Part shown: positions 1 to 6,275 of the stretch, in pieces
Layout of the letters: the number at the start of each line of letters is the position of its first letter
Numbering within the stretch: position 1 is the stretch's first letter
Source of the DNA: Prevotellaceae bacterium
Lineage (GTDB): Bacteria > Bacteroidota > Bacteroidia > Bacteroidales > UBA932
Assembly: GCA_031273485.1 (NCBI GenBank)
Contig: JAISRS010000219.1
Coordinates: 1 to 10,531, forward strand
Direction: 5' to 3'
DNA: 10,531 bases
Position numbers and translations under genes: made by a program
The notes under the pieces: generated by a model
The model's input: the letters and a program-made list of their open reading frames with translations, nothing else
What the model was told of the DNA's origin: nothing
The model's database searches: none

Positions 1-1965
1 ATGAAACAAAACAACATCAACGCTGTCCGCACGAGCCACTACCCGCAAAGTACGCTTTGGTACAAACTCTGCGACGAATACGGTCTGTTTGTTTGCGACG
101 AGGCTAATATCGAAACCCATGCAATGGGAGCGGAATGGCAGGGCTGGTTCGACAGGGGGAAACATCCCGCTTACCTTCCCCAATGGGCGGAAGCGCACAA
201 AGACCGCGCGGTTCGCATGATGGAACGCGATAAAAACCATCCATCGGTCATTGTCTGGAGTATGGGCAACGAGTGCGGCAACGGAGCCGTATTTCACGAC
301 ATCTACAAATGGCTGAAACAGCGCGACAATACCCGACCTGTTCAGTTCGAGCAAGCCGGTGAAAACGAAAATACCGACATTGTCTGCCCCATGTATCCGG
401 GTATGGAAAGCATGAAAAAATACGCTTCCCGCACCGACGTTACACGTCCCTACATTATGTGCGAATACGCTCACGCAATGGGCAACAGCACCGGCAACTT
501 TCAGGAATATTTCGACATTATCGCCACTTCGCCCCACATGCAGGGCGGATTTATCTGGGACTGGGTGGATCAGGGCATAGCCGCCACCGACGACAGCGGA
601 CGCAAATACTGGGCGTATGGCGGCGACATCGGCGGCTATCAGTATACCCACGACCAGAATTTCTGCGCCAACGGTCTGATTACTCCCGACCGCAAACCGC
701 ATCCGGGTCTGTACGAGGTGAAAAAGGTGTATCAGGATATTCTTTTCACCGCAAAAGATATTGAAAATGGAATCATCACGATTGAAAACCGTTTCCATTA
801 CACCGATTTAAACAAGTACGATTTCAAATGGGAATTATTGAAAAACGGAGAGATAACGACAACCGGAAATGTGCAGGTTTCTCAATCTCCCCTGACAAAA
901 AAAGATATTGCCGTTCAGCTGTCTGCACCGGCAAAGGAAGCCGGCGTCGAATATTTTCTCAACATTTACGCTTACACAAAAGAAGCAACGGAAATGATAC
1001 CCGCCGGTTACGAAATAGCCCGCGAACAGTTTGCCTTCGGCATAGAGTCGGATTTTACAGATATTGCAGCGGACAACACCGACGTCATCGAAGTGCTGGA
1101 AAATAACGACCGGACGCTTGTATTGAAAGCCAACGATACGGAGGTCAGATTCAACAAGCGCAACGGCGAACTTCAACGGTTCGCATATCGGGGCAAAACC
1201 CTGGCAGGCGGCTTGCAACCCGACTTCTGGCGCGCTCCCACCGACAATGACTACGGCAACCGGATGCCGGAGCTAAGCAATATCTGGCGTCAAGCCGGCA
1301 AAAACAGGACGTTGAAGCGATTTGACGCGATTGAGGGTAATGGCGGATATTCCATCGAAACGGAATATTCCTTAGATGACATCGGCAGCGTGTATTCTGT
1401 AAAATATCTGTTCGATAACCGCGGCGGACTGCAAGTGAAGGCGTCGTGGACTGCAGGCAGGGACAATCTGCCCGAAATGCCGCGCTTCGGTATGCGCATG
1501 GTTCTTCCGCAGGAGTTCGAGGATGTTGAATATTACGGCAGAGGACCTCTGGAAAACTATTCCGACCGCAACACCGCCTCGTTTGTGGGAATCTACAAAA
1601 ACACAGTAAGCGGTTTCGGATACGAGTATATCCGTCCGCAGGAAAACGGCAACCGCACCGATGTGCGCTGGATTAAGCTCGTCAACGGCGAAGGAACGGG
1701 AATAAGAGTTTCGTCCCCGGCAGCTTCGGCGCCATTGAATGTCAACGTTACCCATAATCCCTGGGAGGATTTGGATTTCGGAACTACCAAAAAGAATGTC
1801 CACCCGTGCGAGATTGTCCCCCGAAACGAGGTTTATCTCAATATCGACCACGCACAACGCGGTCTTGCCGGCGACGACACCTGGGGCGCTTTGCCTCATC
1901 AACCATATCGACTCAATGCCAAGAAATACGAATATGACTTCACGATTTACGCCACACACAAGTAA
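1..1965 (+). CDS. lacZ: Beta-galactosidase, GH2 family, C-terminal part (5' end outside window)
   Basis: This enzyme hydrolyses terminal beta-galactosides such as lactose. The visible 654 residues carry the catalytic TIM barrel and the C-terminal beta-galactosidase small-chain domain. The acid/base glutamate is E91 in WSMGNECGNG, and the nucleophile is E155 in MCEYAHAMGNS. Other LacZ signatures are NAVRTSHYP (7-15), CDEANIETH (32-40), GGFIWDWVDQG (182-192) and, in the last domain, DFWRAPTDNDYGN (about 412-424) and YYGRGPLENYSDRN. The Met at position 1 aligns with an internal Met of E. coli LacZ (the MKQNN region before NAVR), so it is not the true start; roughly 370 N-terminal residues, including the sugar-binding and immunoglobulin-like domains, lie upstream. 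The reading frame is open to the edge and ends with TAA followed by a strong terminator. Family and reaction are firm. The natural substrate is not: in Bacteroidota such GH2 enzymes often act on host or plant glycans rather than lactose. Confidence 0.95.
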   Translation: MKQNNINAVRTSHYPQSTLWYKLCDEYGLFVCDEANIETHAMGAEWQGWFDRGKHPAYLPQWAEAHKDRAVRMMERDKNHPSVIVWSMGNECGNGAVFHDIYKWLKQRDNTRPVQFEQAGENENTDIVCPMYPGMESMKKYASRTDVTRPYIMCEYAHAMGNSTGNFQEYFDIIATSPHMQGGFIWDWVDQGIAATDDSGRKYWAYGGDIGGYQYTHDQNFCANGLITPDRKPHPGLYEVKKVYQDILFTAKDIENGIITIENRFHYTDLNKYDFKWELLKNGEITTTGNVQVSQSPLTKKDIAVQLSAPAKEAGVEYFLNIYAYTKEATEMIPAGYEIAREQFAFGIESDFTDIAADNTDVIEVLENNDRTLVLKANDTEVRFNKRNGELQRFAYRGKTLAGGLQPDFWRAPTDNDYGNRMPELSNIWRQAGKNRTLKRFDAIEGNGGYSIETEYSLDDIGSVYSVKYLFDNRGGLQVKASWTAGRDNLPEMPRFGMRMVLPQEFEDVEYYGRGPLENYSDRNTASFVGIYKNTVSGFGYEYIRPQENGNRTDVRWIKLVNGEGTGIRVSSPAASAPLNVNVTHNPWEDLDFGTTKKNVHPCEIVPRNEVYLNIDHAQRGLAGDDTWGALPHQPYRLNAKKYEYDFTIYATHK

Positions 1966-1980
1966 GTAAATCAATAACGA

Positions 1981-2022
1981 AAATCTGCGTTTCAAAATGT
2001 GATTGAAACGCAGATTTTTTTT
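1981..2022 (+). terminator. Rho-independent terminator after lacZ
   Basis: A perfect 14-bp stem (AAATCTGCGTTTCA at 1981-1994 pairing with TGAAACGCAGATTT at 2004-2017) has a 9-base loop and runs into eight T residues (2015-2022). It starts 15 bases after the lacZ stop codon. On the other strand the hairpin is followed by a shorter T run, so it may also stop transcripts arriving from the convergent recJ-porP unit. Confidence 0.9.
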
Positions 2023-2100
2023 CACTTTATCCATAATTACGTGGCTCTACTGAGGTTGTTTTGTTTGGAAAATCAGGTAGAAATCAGGTTTTTGTTATTG

Positions 2101-2140
2101 GTTCTAATTGGAAACAATGTTTCCAATCGGAATCGGAGGT
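2101..2140. repeat. Diverged palindrome at the head of the 41-bp repeat array
   Basis: The perfect inverted core TTGGAAAC-aat-GTTTCCAA lies at about 2108-2126. It is embedded in outer arms that still match the arms of the following repeats (GGTTCTAATT on the left against AATCGGAATC on the right, with three mismatches). It has the same architecture as the units downstream, with a different central sequence in place of GTGTCAWTGACAC. It therefore looks like an older or exchanged member of the same family. Confidence 0.6.
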
Positions 2141-2346
2141 GATTCTGATTAGTGTCAATGACACCAATCGGAATCGGAGGTGATTCTGATTAGTGTCATT
2201 GACACCAATCGGAATCAGTGAGTAATCCTGATTAGTGTCAATGACACCAATCGGAATCGGAGGTGATTCCGATTAGTGTCATTGACACCAATCGGAATCG
2301 GAGGTGATTCCGATTAGTGTCAATGACACCAATCGGAATCGGAGGT
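2123..2346. repeat. Tandem array of about 41-bp palindromic repeats (five units plus a partial sixth)
   Basis: The CCAATCGGAATC start recurs at 2123, 2164, 2205, 2247, 2288 and 2329, giving periods of 41, 41, 42, 41 and 41. Each unit holds an arm AATCGGAATC, a loop GGAGGT, the complementary arm GATTCCGATT (GATTCTGATT in units 1 and 2), and a 13-bp core GTGTCAWTGACAC that is itself palindromic. The two arms can pair across GGAGGT or across the core, so two mutually exclusive hairpins are possible. Unit 3 is aberrant: GGAGGT is replaced by AGTGAGT and the unit is one base longer. The array lies between the convergent 3' ends of lacZ and the porP gene, a usual place for REP/BIME-type elements. 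It does not look like CRISPR because there are no unique spacers. Function is unknown. Confidence 0.9.
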
Positions 2347-2566
2347 TCCCGCGCGGGAGGCTCCGCAACGACATTGCAGGGGCAAGGCGCGCCACGTTTC
2401 CGTTGTTCGGCATAGCGTCCCGCTACGCCGTAGCTAAAAGCAGGTTACTCCGGCTTGCAAACCCTCTCTCTAACCCTGACAGGAGTTCAAAACCCTGTCA
2501 GTGGTGCGCCTTCCATATTAATGATAACTGCGCTGCCGTCATTGGCAGTACCCAAACCATTACGCA
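2341..2566. other. GC-rich intergenic tract with short palindromes, no supported gene
   Basis: The last repeat unit runs into a GC-rich segment that begins with the perfect 12-bp palindrome TCCCGCGCGGGA (2347-2358), flanked by GGAG and CTCC (2341-2364). Further on there is a hairpin CTGACAGG (2476-2483) with CCTGTCAG (2494-2501) and a 10-base loop; it has no T tract on either strand, so it is not a clear terminator for the minus-strand porP gene that ends at 2567. A reading frame that crosses the array into this tract has no family signature. The composition differs from the AT-rich intergenic DNA elsewhere in the window and suggests repeat-derived sequence. Confidence 0.5.
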
Positions 2567-3535
2567 TCATTCGGATTCTTTTCCGGTATCAAACTTGAAT
2601 ACTATTCCGATTTCGTGGGATGAGGTTGCAAGACCTCTGAAATTTTTCCCTGTAACTCCCAGGTCGAAGGCATAATGAATCTCCATTATGTCGGAAAAAT
2701 AGCCGATATGGAACGAGGTGGTAAAGGAATTTAACTTGAAATTTTGTCGGCTGGAAACGCCTGCGTTGAAATTCAGAAACTGATATGCAAGTCCCACTCC
2801 CCACAATGTTACCTTTGCCTGATGCGTCACAAAAATATTGGGTTTAAGCGCCGATTCTTTCAGATAATAAGTAAATCCCTTACGTGTTGAATATCTTGTT
2901 TTGCCGAATATCGGTATGTACCATTCGGCATGGGCAAAAATTCTCACAGGACGCGACCAGTACAGGTTTTTATCTTCCCTGCCGAGATGATGTATTGCCG
3001 CTCCTGTTTCGAAGAAATTGGAGCTAAACAGTGCGCCGAAGCCGAAATCGGCGCCAAATGTTGACAGTCTGTCATAAGTAAACAGGTTAGGGTCGGTGGT
3101 TCCGTCGGGATTTATCATGTCGGGGAACAACAAGCTGTTAGGGTCGTTTATGCCGTAGAAAATATTGCCCGTCAGTCCTGCTTTGATGTAGCTTGAGCTT
3201 CCGGTTGTGATTTTATACGACCAGAAAAGTCCGGCGGAACTGTAGGAATAGGATTTACTGCCCAGCTGGTCGCTCATCAGAGTAATGCCCAGTCCGCTGT
3301 TATATCTGTCGATATACGTATCAAACGAGGCGCTGTAAGTTGCAAAACCCGTTCCTGACGCCGGATAATGATTTCTGTAGTTGAGCGTGGCTCTGGTATA
3401 ATATTCATTGCCTGCATAAGCGGGATTAAACCATAGAGGCATTGCGGGTTTGATTGCCAGATAAGGGTCTTGCGCCTGTAGCGAAGAGGCTGCACATAAA
3501 AATATAACACAAATGTATGCCTTAACTTTCAACAC
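2567..3535 (-). CDS. PorP/SprF family type IX secretion system outer-membrane protein
   Basis: Members of this family are outer-membrane beta-barrel proteins linked to the type IX secretion system and gliding apparatus of Bacteroidota; many paralogues sit beside secreted cargo genes. The 322-residue product starts with a signal peptide (MLKVKAYICVIFLCAASSLQAQ, about residues 1-22), followed by the family hallmark NPAYAG (37-42). It then has alternating aromatic and glycine-rich strands such as DRYNSGLGITLMSDQLGS, and a C-terminal strand ending GIVFKF, as expected for a barrel. The start is GTG at 3535-3533; no in-frame ATG is available before residue 32, and the signal peptide fixes the start here. 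The gene begins 11 bases after the recJ stop and is probably in its operon. Family membership is clear. Whether this copy is the core PorP or a cargo-dedicated paralogue cannot be told, because no other type IX gene is visible. Confidence 0.88.
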   Translation of the reverse strand: MLKVKAYICVIFLCAASSLQAQDPYLAIKPAMPLWFNPAYAGNEYYTRATLNYRNHYPASGTGFATYSASFDTYIDRYNSGLGITLMSDQLGSKSYSYSSAGLFWSYKITTGSSSYIKAGLTGNIFYGINDPNSLLFPDMINPDGTTDPNLFTYDRLSTFGADFGFGALFSSNFFETGAAIHHLGREDKNLYWSRPVRIFAHAEWYIPIFGKTRYSTRKGFTYYLKESALKPNIFVTHQAKVTLWGVGLAYQFLNFNAGVSSRQNFKLNSFTTSFHIGYFSDIMEIHYAFDLGVTGKNFRGLATSSHEIGIVFKFDTGKESE

Positions 3536-3546
3536 ATTTACAGTTA

Positions 3547-5280
3547 TTATGGAATGATTTCCCTGTCTTTTATATCTTTCACCTGAAGCTGGATATTTGC
3601 AATGCCTCTGTAATAATTTTCGGCAATCGAATAGCAGACATCCACGGGGTTTCCTCCGTTAAGATGCTCAAAATGGTCGGCTTGGTTGAAGGCAATGGCG
3701 GGGATATGTCTGTAAGGTTCATTTTCCTGAATCAGTTCCAGTCGCAGATGTCCTCCGTCCTGTCCAACTATACGTCCGTTACCGTTATCATACACGTTTT
3801 TAGTTAAAAACACCGGAGATATATTTCCCGGACCAAAGGGTTGAAACTGTTTCAGGATGCGGAAGAATTTCGGTGTTATTTGTTTAAAATCCAAATAGTC
3901 ATCAATGGCAATTTGAGGCACCATCATTTCGTCGGTAATGCTTTCTGCGGCAACTTCTTTGAAGCGTATTTTGAATTTCTCAAGATTTTCTTCCTTCATA
4001 GTCAAACCGGCGGCATACATGTGTCCGCCGAAATTTTCGAGCAAATCCGAGCAGGCTTCTATAGCCTGATACAGGTCAAAGCCGGGGATGCTGCGTGCCG
4101 AACCGGTTATGTATCCGTTGGAGTTAGTGAGCACAATAGTAGGCTTATAGTACGATTCTATCAATCGTGAAGCAACAATCCCTATCACTCCCTTATGCCA
4201 CTGCGGATTATACAAAACGGTGGCTTTATCTGCAATTCCTTCTCCGCTAAGTTCAATCATCTGTATGGCTTCCTGCGTAATCTGCCGGTCAACATATTTG
4301 CGATCATTGTTATGGACGTCTATTGTTTCGCCAAAAAAATCGGCTGCCTCGTCGGATTCGGACGTCAATAAATCCACCGCCGCCTTGCCCGACTCCATTC
4401 TGCCCGCTGCATTGATTCGAGGACCTATTTTAAACACAATATCGTCGATGCTTATTCTGTGATTTTCGAGTCCCGATATTTTTATTATTGATTTAAGCCC
4501 TCTGCGGGGATTTTCGTTCAGACGTTTCAATCCGTAGAAGGCGAGGATTCGGTTTTCGCCTATAACGGGAACAATGTCGGAGGCAATGCTCACGGCAAGC
4601 AAATCCAGATACGGATAAATTTCCAGAAACGAGATGTCATTAACCATGCAAAAAGCCTGTAACATTTTGAATCCTACTCCGCAACCCGACAGTTCGGAAA
4701 ACGGATAATTGCAATCGTTACGTTTCGGATCGAGCACCGCCACCGCTTCCGGAATCTGTTCATCGGGCAAATGGTGGTCGCAGATAATAAAGTCTATGCC
4801 GTTGGATTTGGCATAAGATATTTTATCGTTTGCCTTTATTCCGCAATCCAGCGCAATCACTAACGAGATGCTTTTTTCCCTGGCATGGTCGATACTTTTA
4901 TACGATATTCCGTAACCTTCGCTGTATCGGTCGGGGATATAATAGATTACTCTTCTGTAATATTTTCTCAGGAAAAGATATACCAGCGCCACCGCCGTTG
5001 TGCCGTCCACATCATAATCGCCGTAAATCATGATATTTTCGCCGTTTTGGATAGCGTAATTGATTCTGTCCACTGCAACATCCATATCTTTCATAAGAAA
5101 AGGGTCGTGGAGATTTTCAAGTTTCGGACGAAAAAAAACATGTGCATCATCAAAAGTATATACTCCCCGCTGCACGAGTAAATTGGCTAAAACCATATCA
5201 ATCGACAGCTCGTTTGCTAATCTTTGTACCTTTGCAGCTTCTCCTTTCTGCTTCATTATCCATTTTCTTTCTATAGACAT
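3547..5280 (-). CDS. recJ: Single-stranded-DNA-specific exonuclease RecJ
   Basis: RecJ degrades single-stranded DNA 5' to 3' in recombinational and mismatch repair, using two metal ions in a DHH-type active site in the cytoplasm. All core motifs are intact in the 577-residue protein: YGDYDVDG (86-93), ALDCG (143-147), the namesake CDHH (168-171), SIASDIVPVIGENR (231-244), GPRINAAGRM (286-295), HKGVIGIVASRLIE (362-375) and, in the DHHA1 domain, ENFGGHMYAAG (415-425). The C-terminal OB-fold part ends GIANIQLQVKDIK, as in other RecJ proteins. Length is normal for the family. The ATG at 5280-5278 gives MSIERKWIM; the Met at residue 9 is a possible alternative. Two stop codons in a row (TAA TAA) close the gene. 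A Bacteroidota -7 element lies 23 bases upstream of the start, and the PorP/SprF gene follows 11 bases downstream. Confidence 0.96.
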   Translation of the reverse strand: MSIERKWIMKQKGEAAKVQRLANELSIDMVLANLLVQRGVYTFDDAHVFFRPKLENLHDPFLMKDMDVAVDRINYAIQNGENIMIYGDYDVDGTTAVALVYLFLRKYYRRVIYYIPDRYSEGYGISYKSIDHAREKSISLVIALDCGIKANDKISYAKSNGIDFIICDHHLPDEQIPEAVAVLDPKRNDCNYPFSELSGCGVGFKMLQAFCMVNDISFLEIYPYLDLLAVSIASDIVPVIGENRILAFYGLKRLNENPRRGLKSIIKISGLENHRISIDDIVFKIGPRINAAGRMESGKAAVDLLTSESDEAADFFGETIDVHNNDRKYVDRQITQEAIQMIELSGEGIADKATVLYNPQWHKGVIGIVASRLIESYYKPTIVLTNSNGYITGSARSIPGFDLYQAIEACSDLLENFGGHMYAAGLTMKEENLEKFKIRFKEVAAESITDEMMVPQIAIDDYLDFKQITPKFFRILKQFQPFGPGNISPVFLTKNVYDNGNGRIVGQDGGHLRLELIQENEPYRHIPAIAFNQADHFEHLNGGNPVDVCYSIAENYYRGIANIQLQVKDIKDREIIP

Positions 5281-5303
5281 TGTATTTTTTATTTATTGAG
5301 TGG

Positions 5304-5311
5304 CAAAGGTA
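5304..5311 (-). promoter_or_regulatory. Putative recJ promoter, Bacteroidota -7 element
   Basis: On the minus strand the sequence reads TACCTTTG, an exact match to the Bacteroidota -7 consensus TAnnTTTG, 23 bases before the recJ ATG. The upstream -33 TTG-type element is not clear. Between the element and the start codon the leader is AT-rich, with no Shine-Dalgarno sequence, as is usual in this phylum. Confidence 0.6.
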
Positions 5312-5415
5312 CATAATTTTTATTATGAACATACGATATATCCTGTTACGAAACATTTTTATCAAGACCTCGACCGCTGCATTTTTTTCTTTGTCACCGG
5401 ATTAATCGAATAGAA

Positions 5416-5488
5416 CGGATTTAAAATCCGCAGGATTTAATTCGTGGAAATTCGTAAAAATCGGCAACAAAAAAATTCGTGTAATTCG
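5416..5488. repeat. Short AATTCGT-type intergenic repeats with a hairpin
   Basis: A 7-bp inverted repeat, CGGATTT (5416-5422) and AAATCCG (5424-5430), is followed by four copies of AATTCG, three of them AATTCGT (starting at 5439, 5449, 5474 and 5483). The segment lies between the recJ promoter and the large palindrome and encodes nothing recognisable. It resembles the degenerate short repeats often found in intergenic DNA of this phylum, which is recollection and not a search result. Confidence 0.45.
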
Positions 5489-5640
5489 GGCTAAATCTTA
5501 TTTTGAGATGCTATGGAGTGAAATGACGACTACGTTCCCTCTGTTCTTCGTAGCGACAGCCCGAAGGGCTATCGCTACGAAGAACGAAGTGTACATAGTC
5601 GTTACCTCTTACCATAGCACCTCAAAATAAGATTTAGCCC
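5488..5640. repeat. 153-bp near-perfect palindrome (possible MITE-like element or long hairpin RNA)
   Basis: The segment is symmetric about position 5564 with no insertion or deletion over its whole length. By hand count, 62 of 75 opposed positions are Watson-Crick pairs and three more are G-T. The outer 20 bases (5488-5507, starting GGGCTAAATC) pair perfectly with 5621-5640. The inner arm GTTCTTCGTAGCGA (5543-5556) pairs perfectly with 5572-5585, and AGCCC-gaa-GGGCT forms the tip. Most mismatches fall in the middle third. The flanking bases are TTC on both sides, which could be a 3-bp target duplication but is too short to count as proof. No protein is encoded. A folded-back non-autonomous transposable element is one reading; a structured transcript or double terminator is another, although there is no T run after either arm. 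Confidence 0.85.
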
Positions 5641-5648
5641 TTCGTCTT

Positions 5649-5725
5649 GCGGAAGCCCTACTTTCATTCGCGGAAGCCCTACTTTCACTTGCGGAAGCTC
5701 TACTTTCATTCGCGGAAGCCCATTC
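5649..5725. repeat. 21-bp tandem repeat, three units plus a partial fourth
   Basis: The unit GCGGAAGCCCTACTTTCAT(T/C) plus one further base starts at 5649, 5670 and 5691, with a partial copy at 5712. Units differ at a few bases (CATTC against CACTT, and AGCCC against AGCTC). It begins nine bases after the right end of the 153-bp palindrome. Since 21 is seven codons, any frame through it gives a seven-residue repeat (RKPYFHS on the plus strand, ESRASAN on the minus strand). The surrounding frames have no start context, signal sequence or family signature, so it is annotated as a DNA repeat and not a gene. Confidence 0.8.
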
Positions 5726-6275
5726 CCCTCGTCGTTCGCTACAAATCCCCTCCTTTTTTTTCAAAGAAACCGGCAATAAGTTATTTATCCCCATCTCGCA
5801 ATACGATAAATTTGGAAATACCTGTATTTTTAACATTTTACAACAAACAATCATCTTGGGTGTTTGAAATAAAAGAGTAATAATAAAGAAAATACGCCAT
5901 TATTAATTGTATTTATCCCGATATGCGTGTTGTGAGTATCTGATTGTCTTGATTTCTTTTTTGAATTGATAACTGTTTGATAATATGCATAAAATATCAC
6001 AGTCAGGAATACGAAAACACTTGTAAACAAGTTGTTGTATATAAAGCGCAATTATATTAAATACCTATGAATGAAGCGCAGAAAACAGCTGTTTCATAAA
6101 CAAACCGTTACTTTACTTTGTTAAAATAACAGTATGTTAAAATAGGTTAATCGACATGTCCGGTAAGGCAATTATTACTTACCTTTGCACGCAATAACGA
6201 TGATTGAAGTTATTGAAAAAATGTAAAAAATAACATTTGATAAATAAATAAAGAGCAGTAAAAAGAAACAACAAT
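5726..6275. other. AT-rich intergenic region and leader of the lysozyme gene
   Basis: There is no convincing gene here. Visible elements are a 12-bp perfect palindrome AAACAGCTGTTT (6083-6094), a hairpin ACTTGT-aa-ACAAGT (6019-6032), and a 10-bp direct repeat TGTTAAAATA (6119-6128 and 6135-6144), with centres 16 bases apart. A promoter element follows at 6180-6187, then an 88-base leader. The direct repeat lies about 35 to 60 bases upstream of the promoter element, a plausible place for an activator or repressor site, but no regulator is identified. Confidence 0.5.
6180..6187 (+). promoter_or_regulatory. Putative promoter of the GH25 gene, Bacteroidota -7 element
   Basis: TACCTTTG matches TAnnTTTG exactly and is followed by CACGCAA, giving a likely transcript start close by. 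The leader to the ATG at 6276 would be about 80 bases, longer than for the other two promoters in this window. No clear -33 element is seen. Confidence 0.55.

Noticed and set aside
1..3. ATG at position 1 as the lacZ start codon
   Set aside because: It matches an internal Met within the catalytic domain of LacZ; the N-terminal domains must lie before the window.
1372..2034. 220-codon frame on the minus strand across the lacZ 3' end
   Set aside because: It is antisense to well-conserved lacZ sequence, crosses the terminator and shows no family signature.
2123..2346. CRISPR array
   Set aside because: The repeats are contiguous at 41 bp with no unique spacers, and no cas gene is nearby.
2304..2675. 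123-codon plus-strand frame starting in the repeat array
   Set aside because: It runs through palindromes and into the 3' end of the porP gene on the other strand; no recognisable protein.
5227..5234. TACCTTTG on the plus strand inside the recJ start region
   Set aside because: It matches the -7 consensus, but it is antisense within recJ, has no suitably spaced upstream element and no downstream gene on that strand.
5485..5643. TTC flanks of the 153-bp palindrome as a proven target-site duplication
   Set aside because: Three bases can match by chance about once in 64; an empty site in a relative would be required.
5609..5880. Small frames on both strands over the 21-bp repeat
   Set aside because: They are open only because the period is a multiple of three; no start context or homology can be seen, and both strands are equally open.
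5851..6051. 66-codon minus-strand frame with a hydrophobic segment
   Set aside because: Hydrophobic runs are expected from AT-rich DNA; no promoter element or conserved motif supports it.
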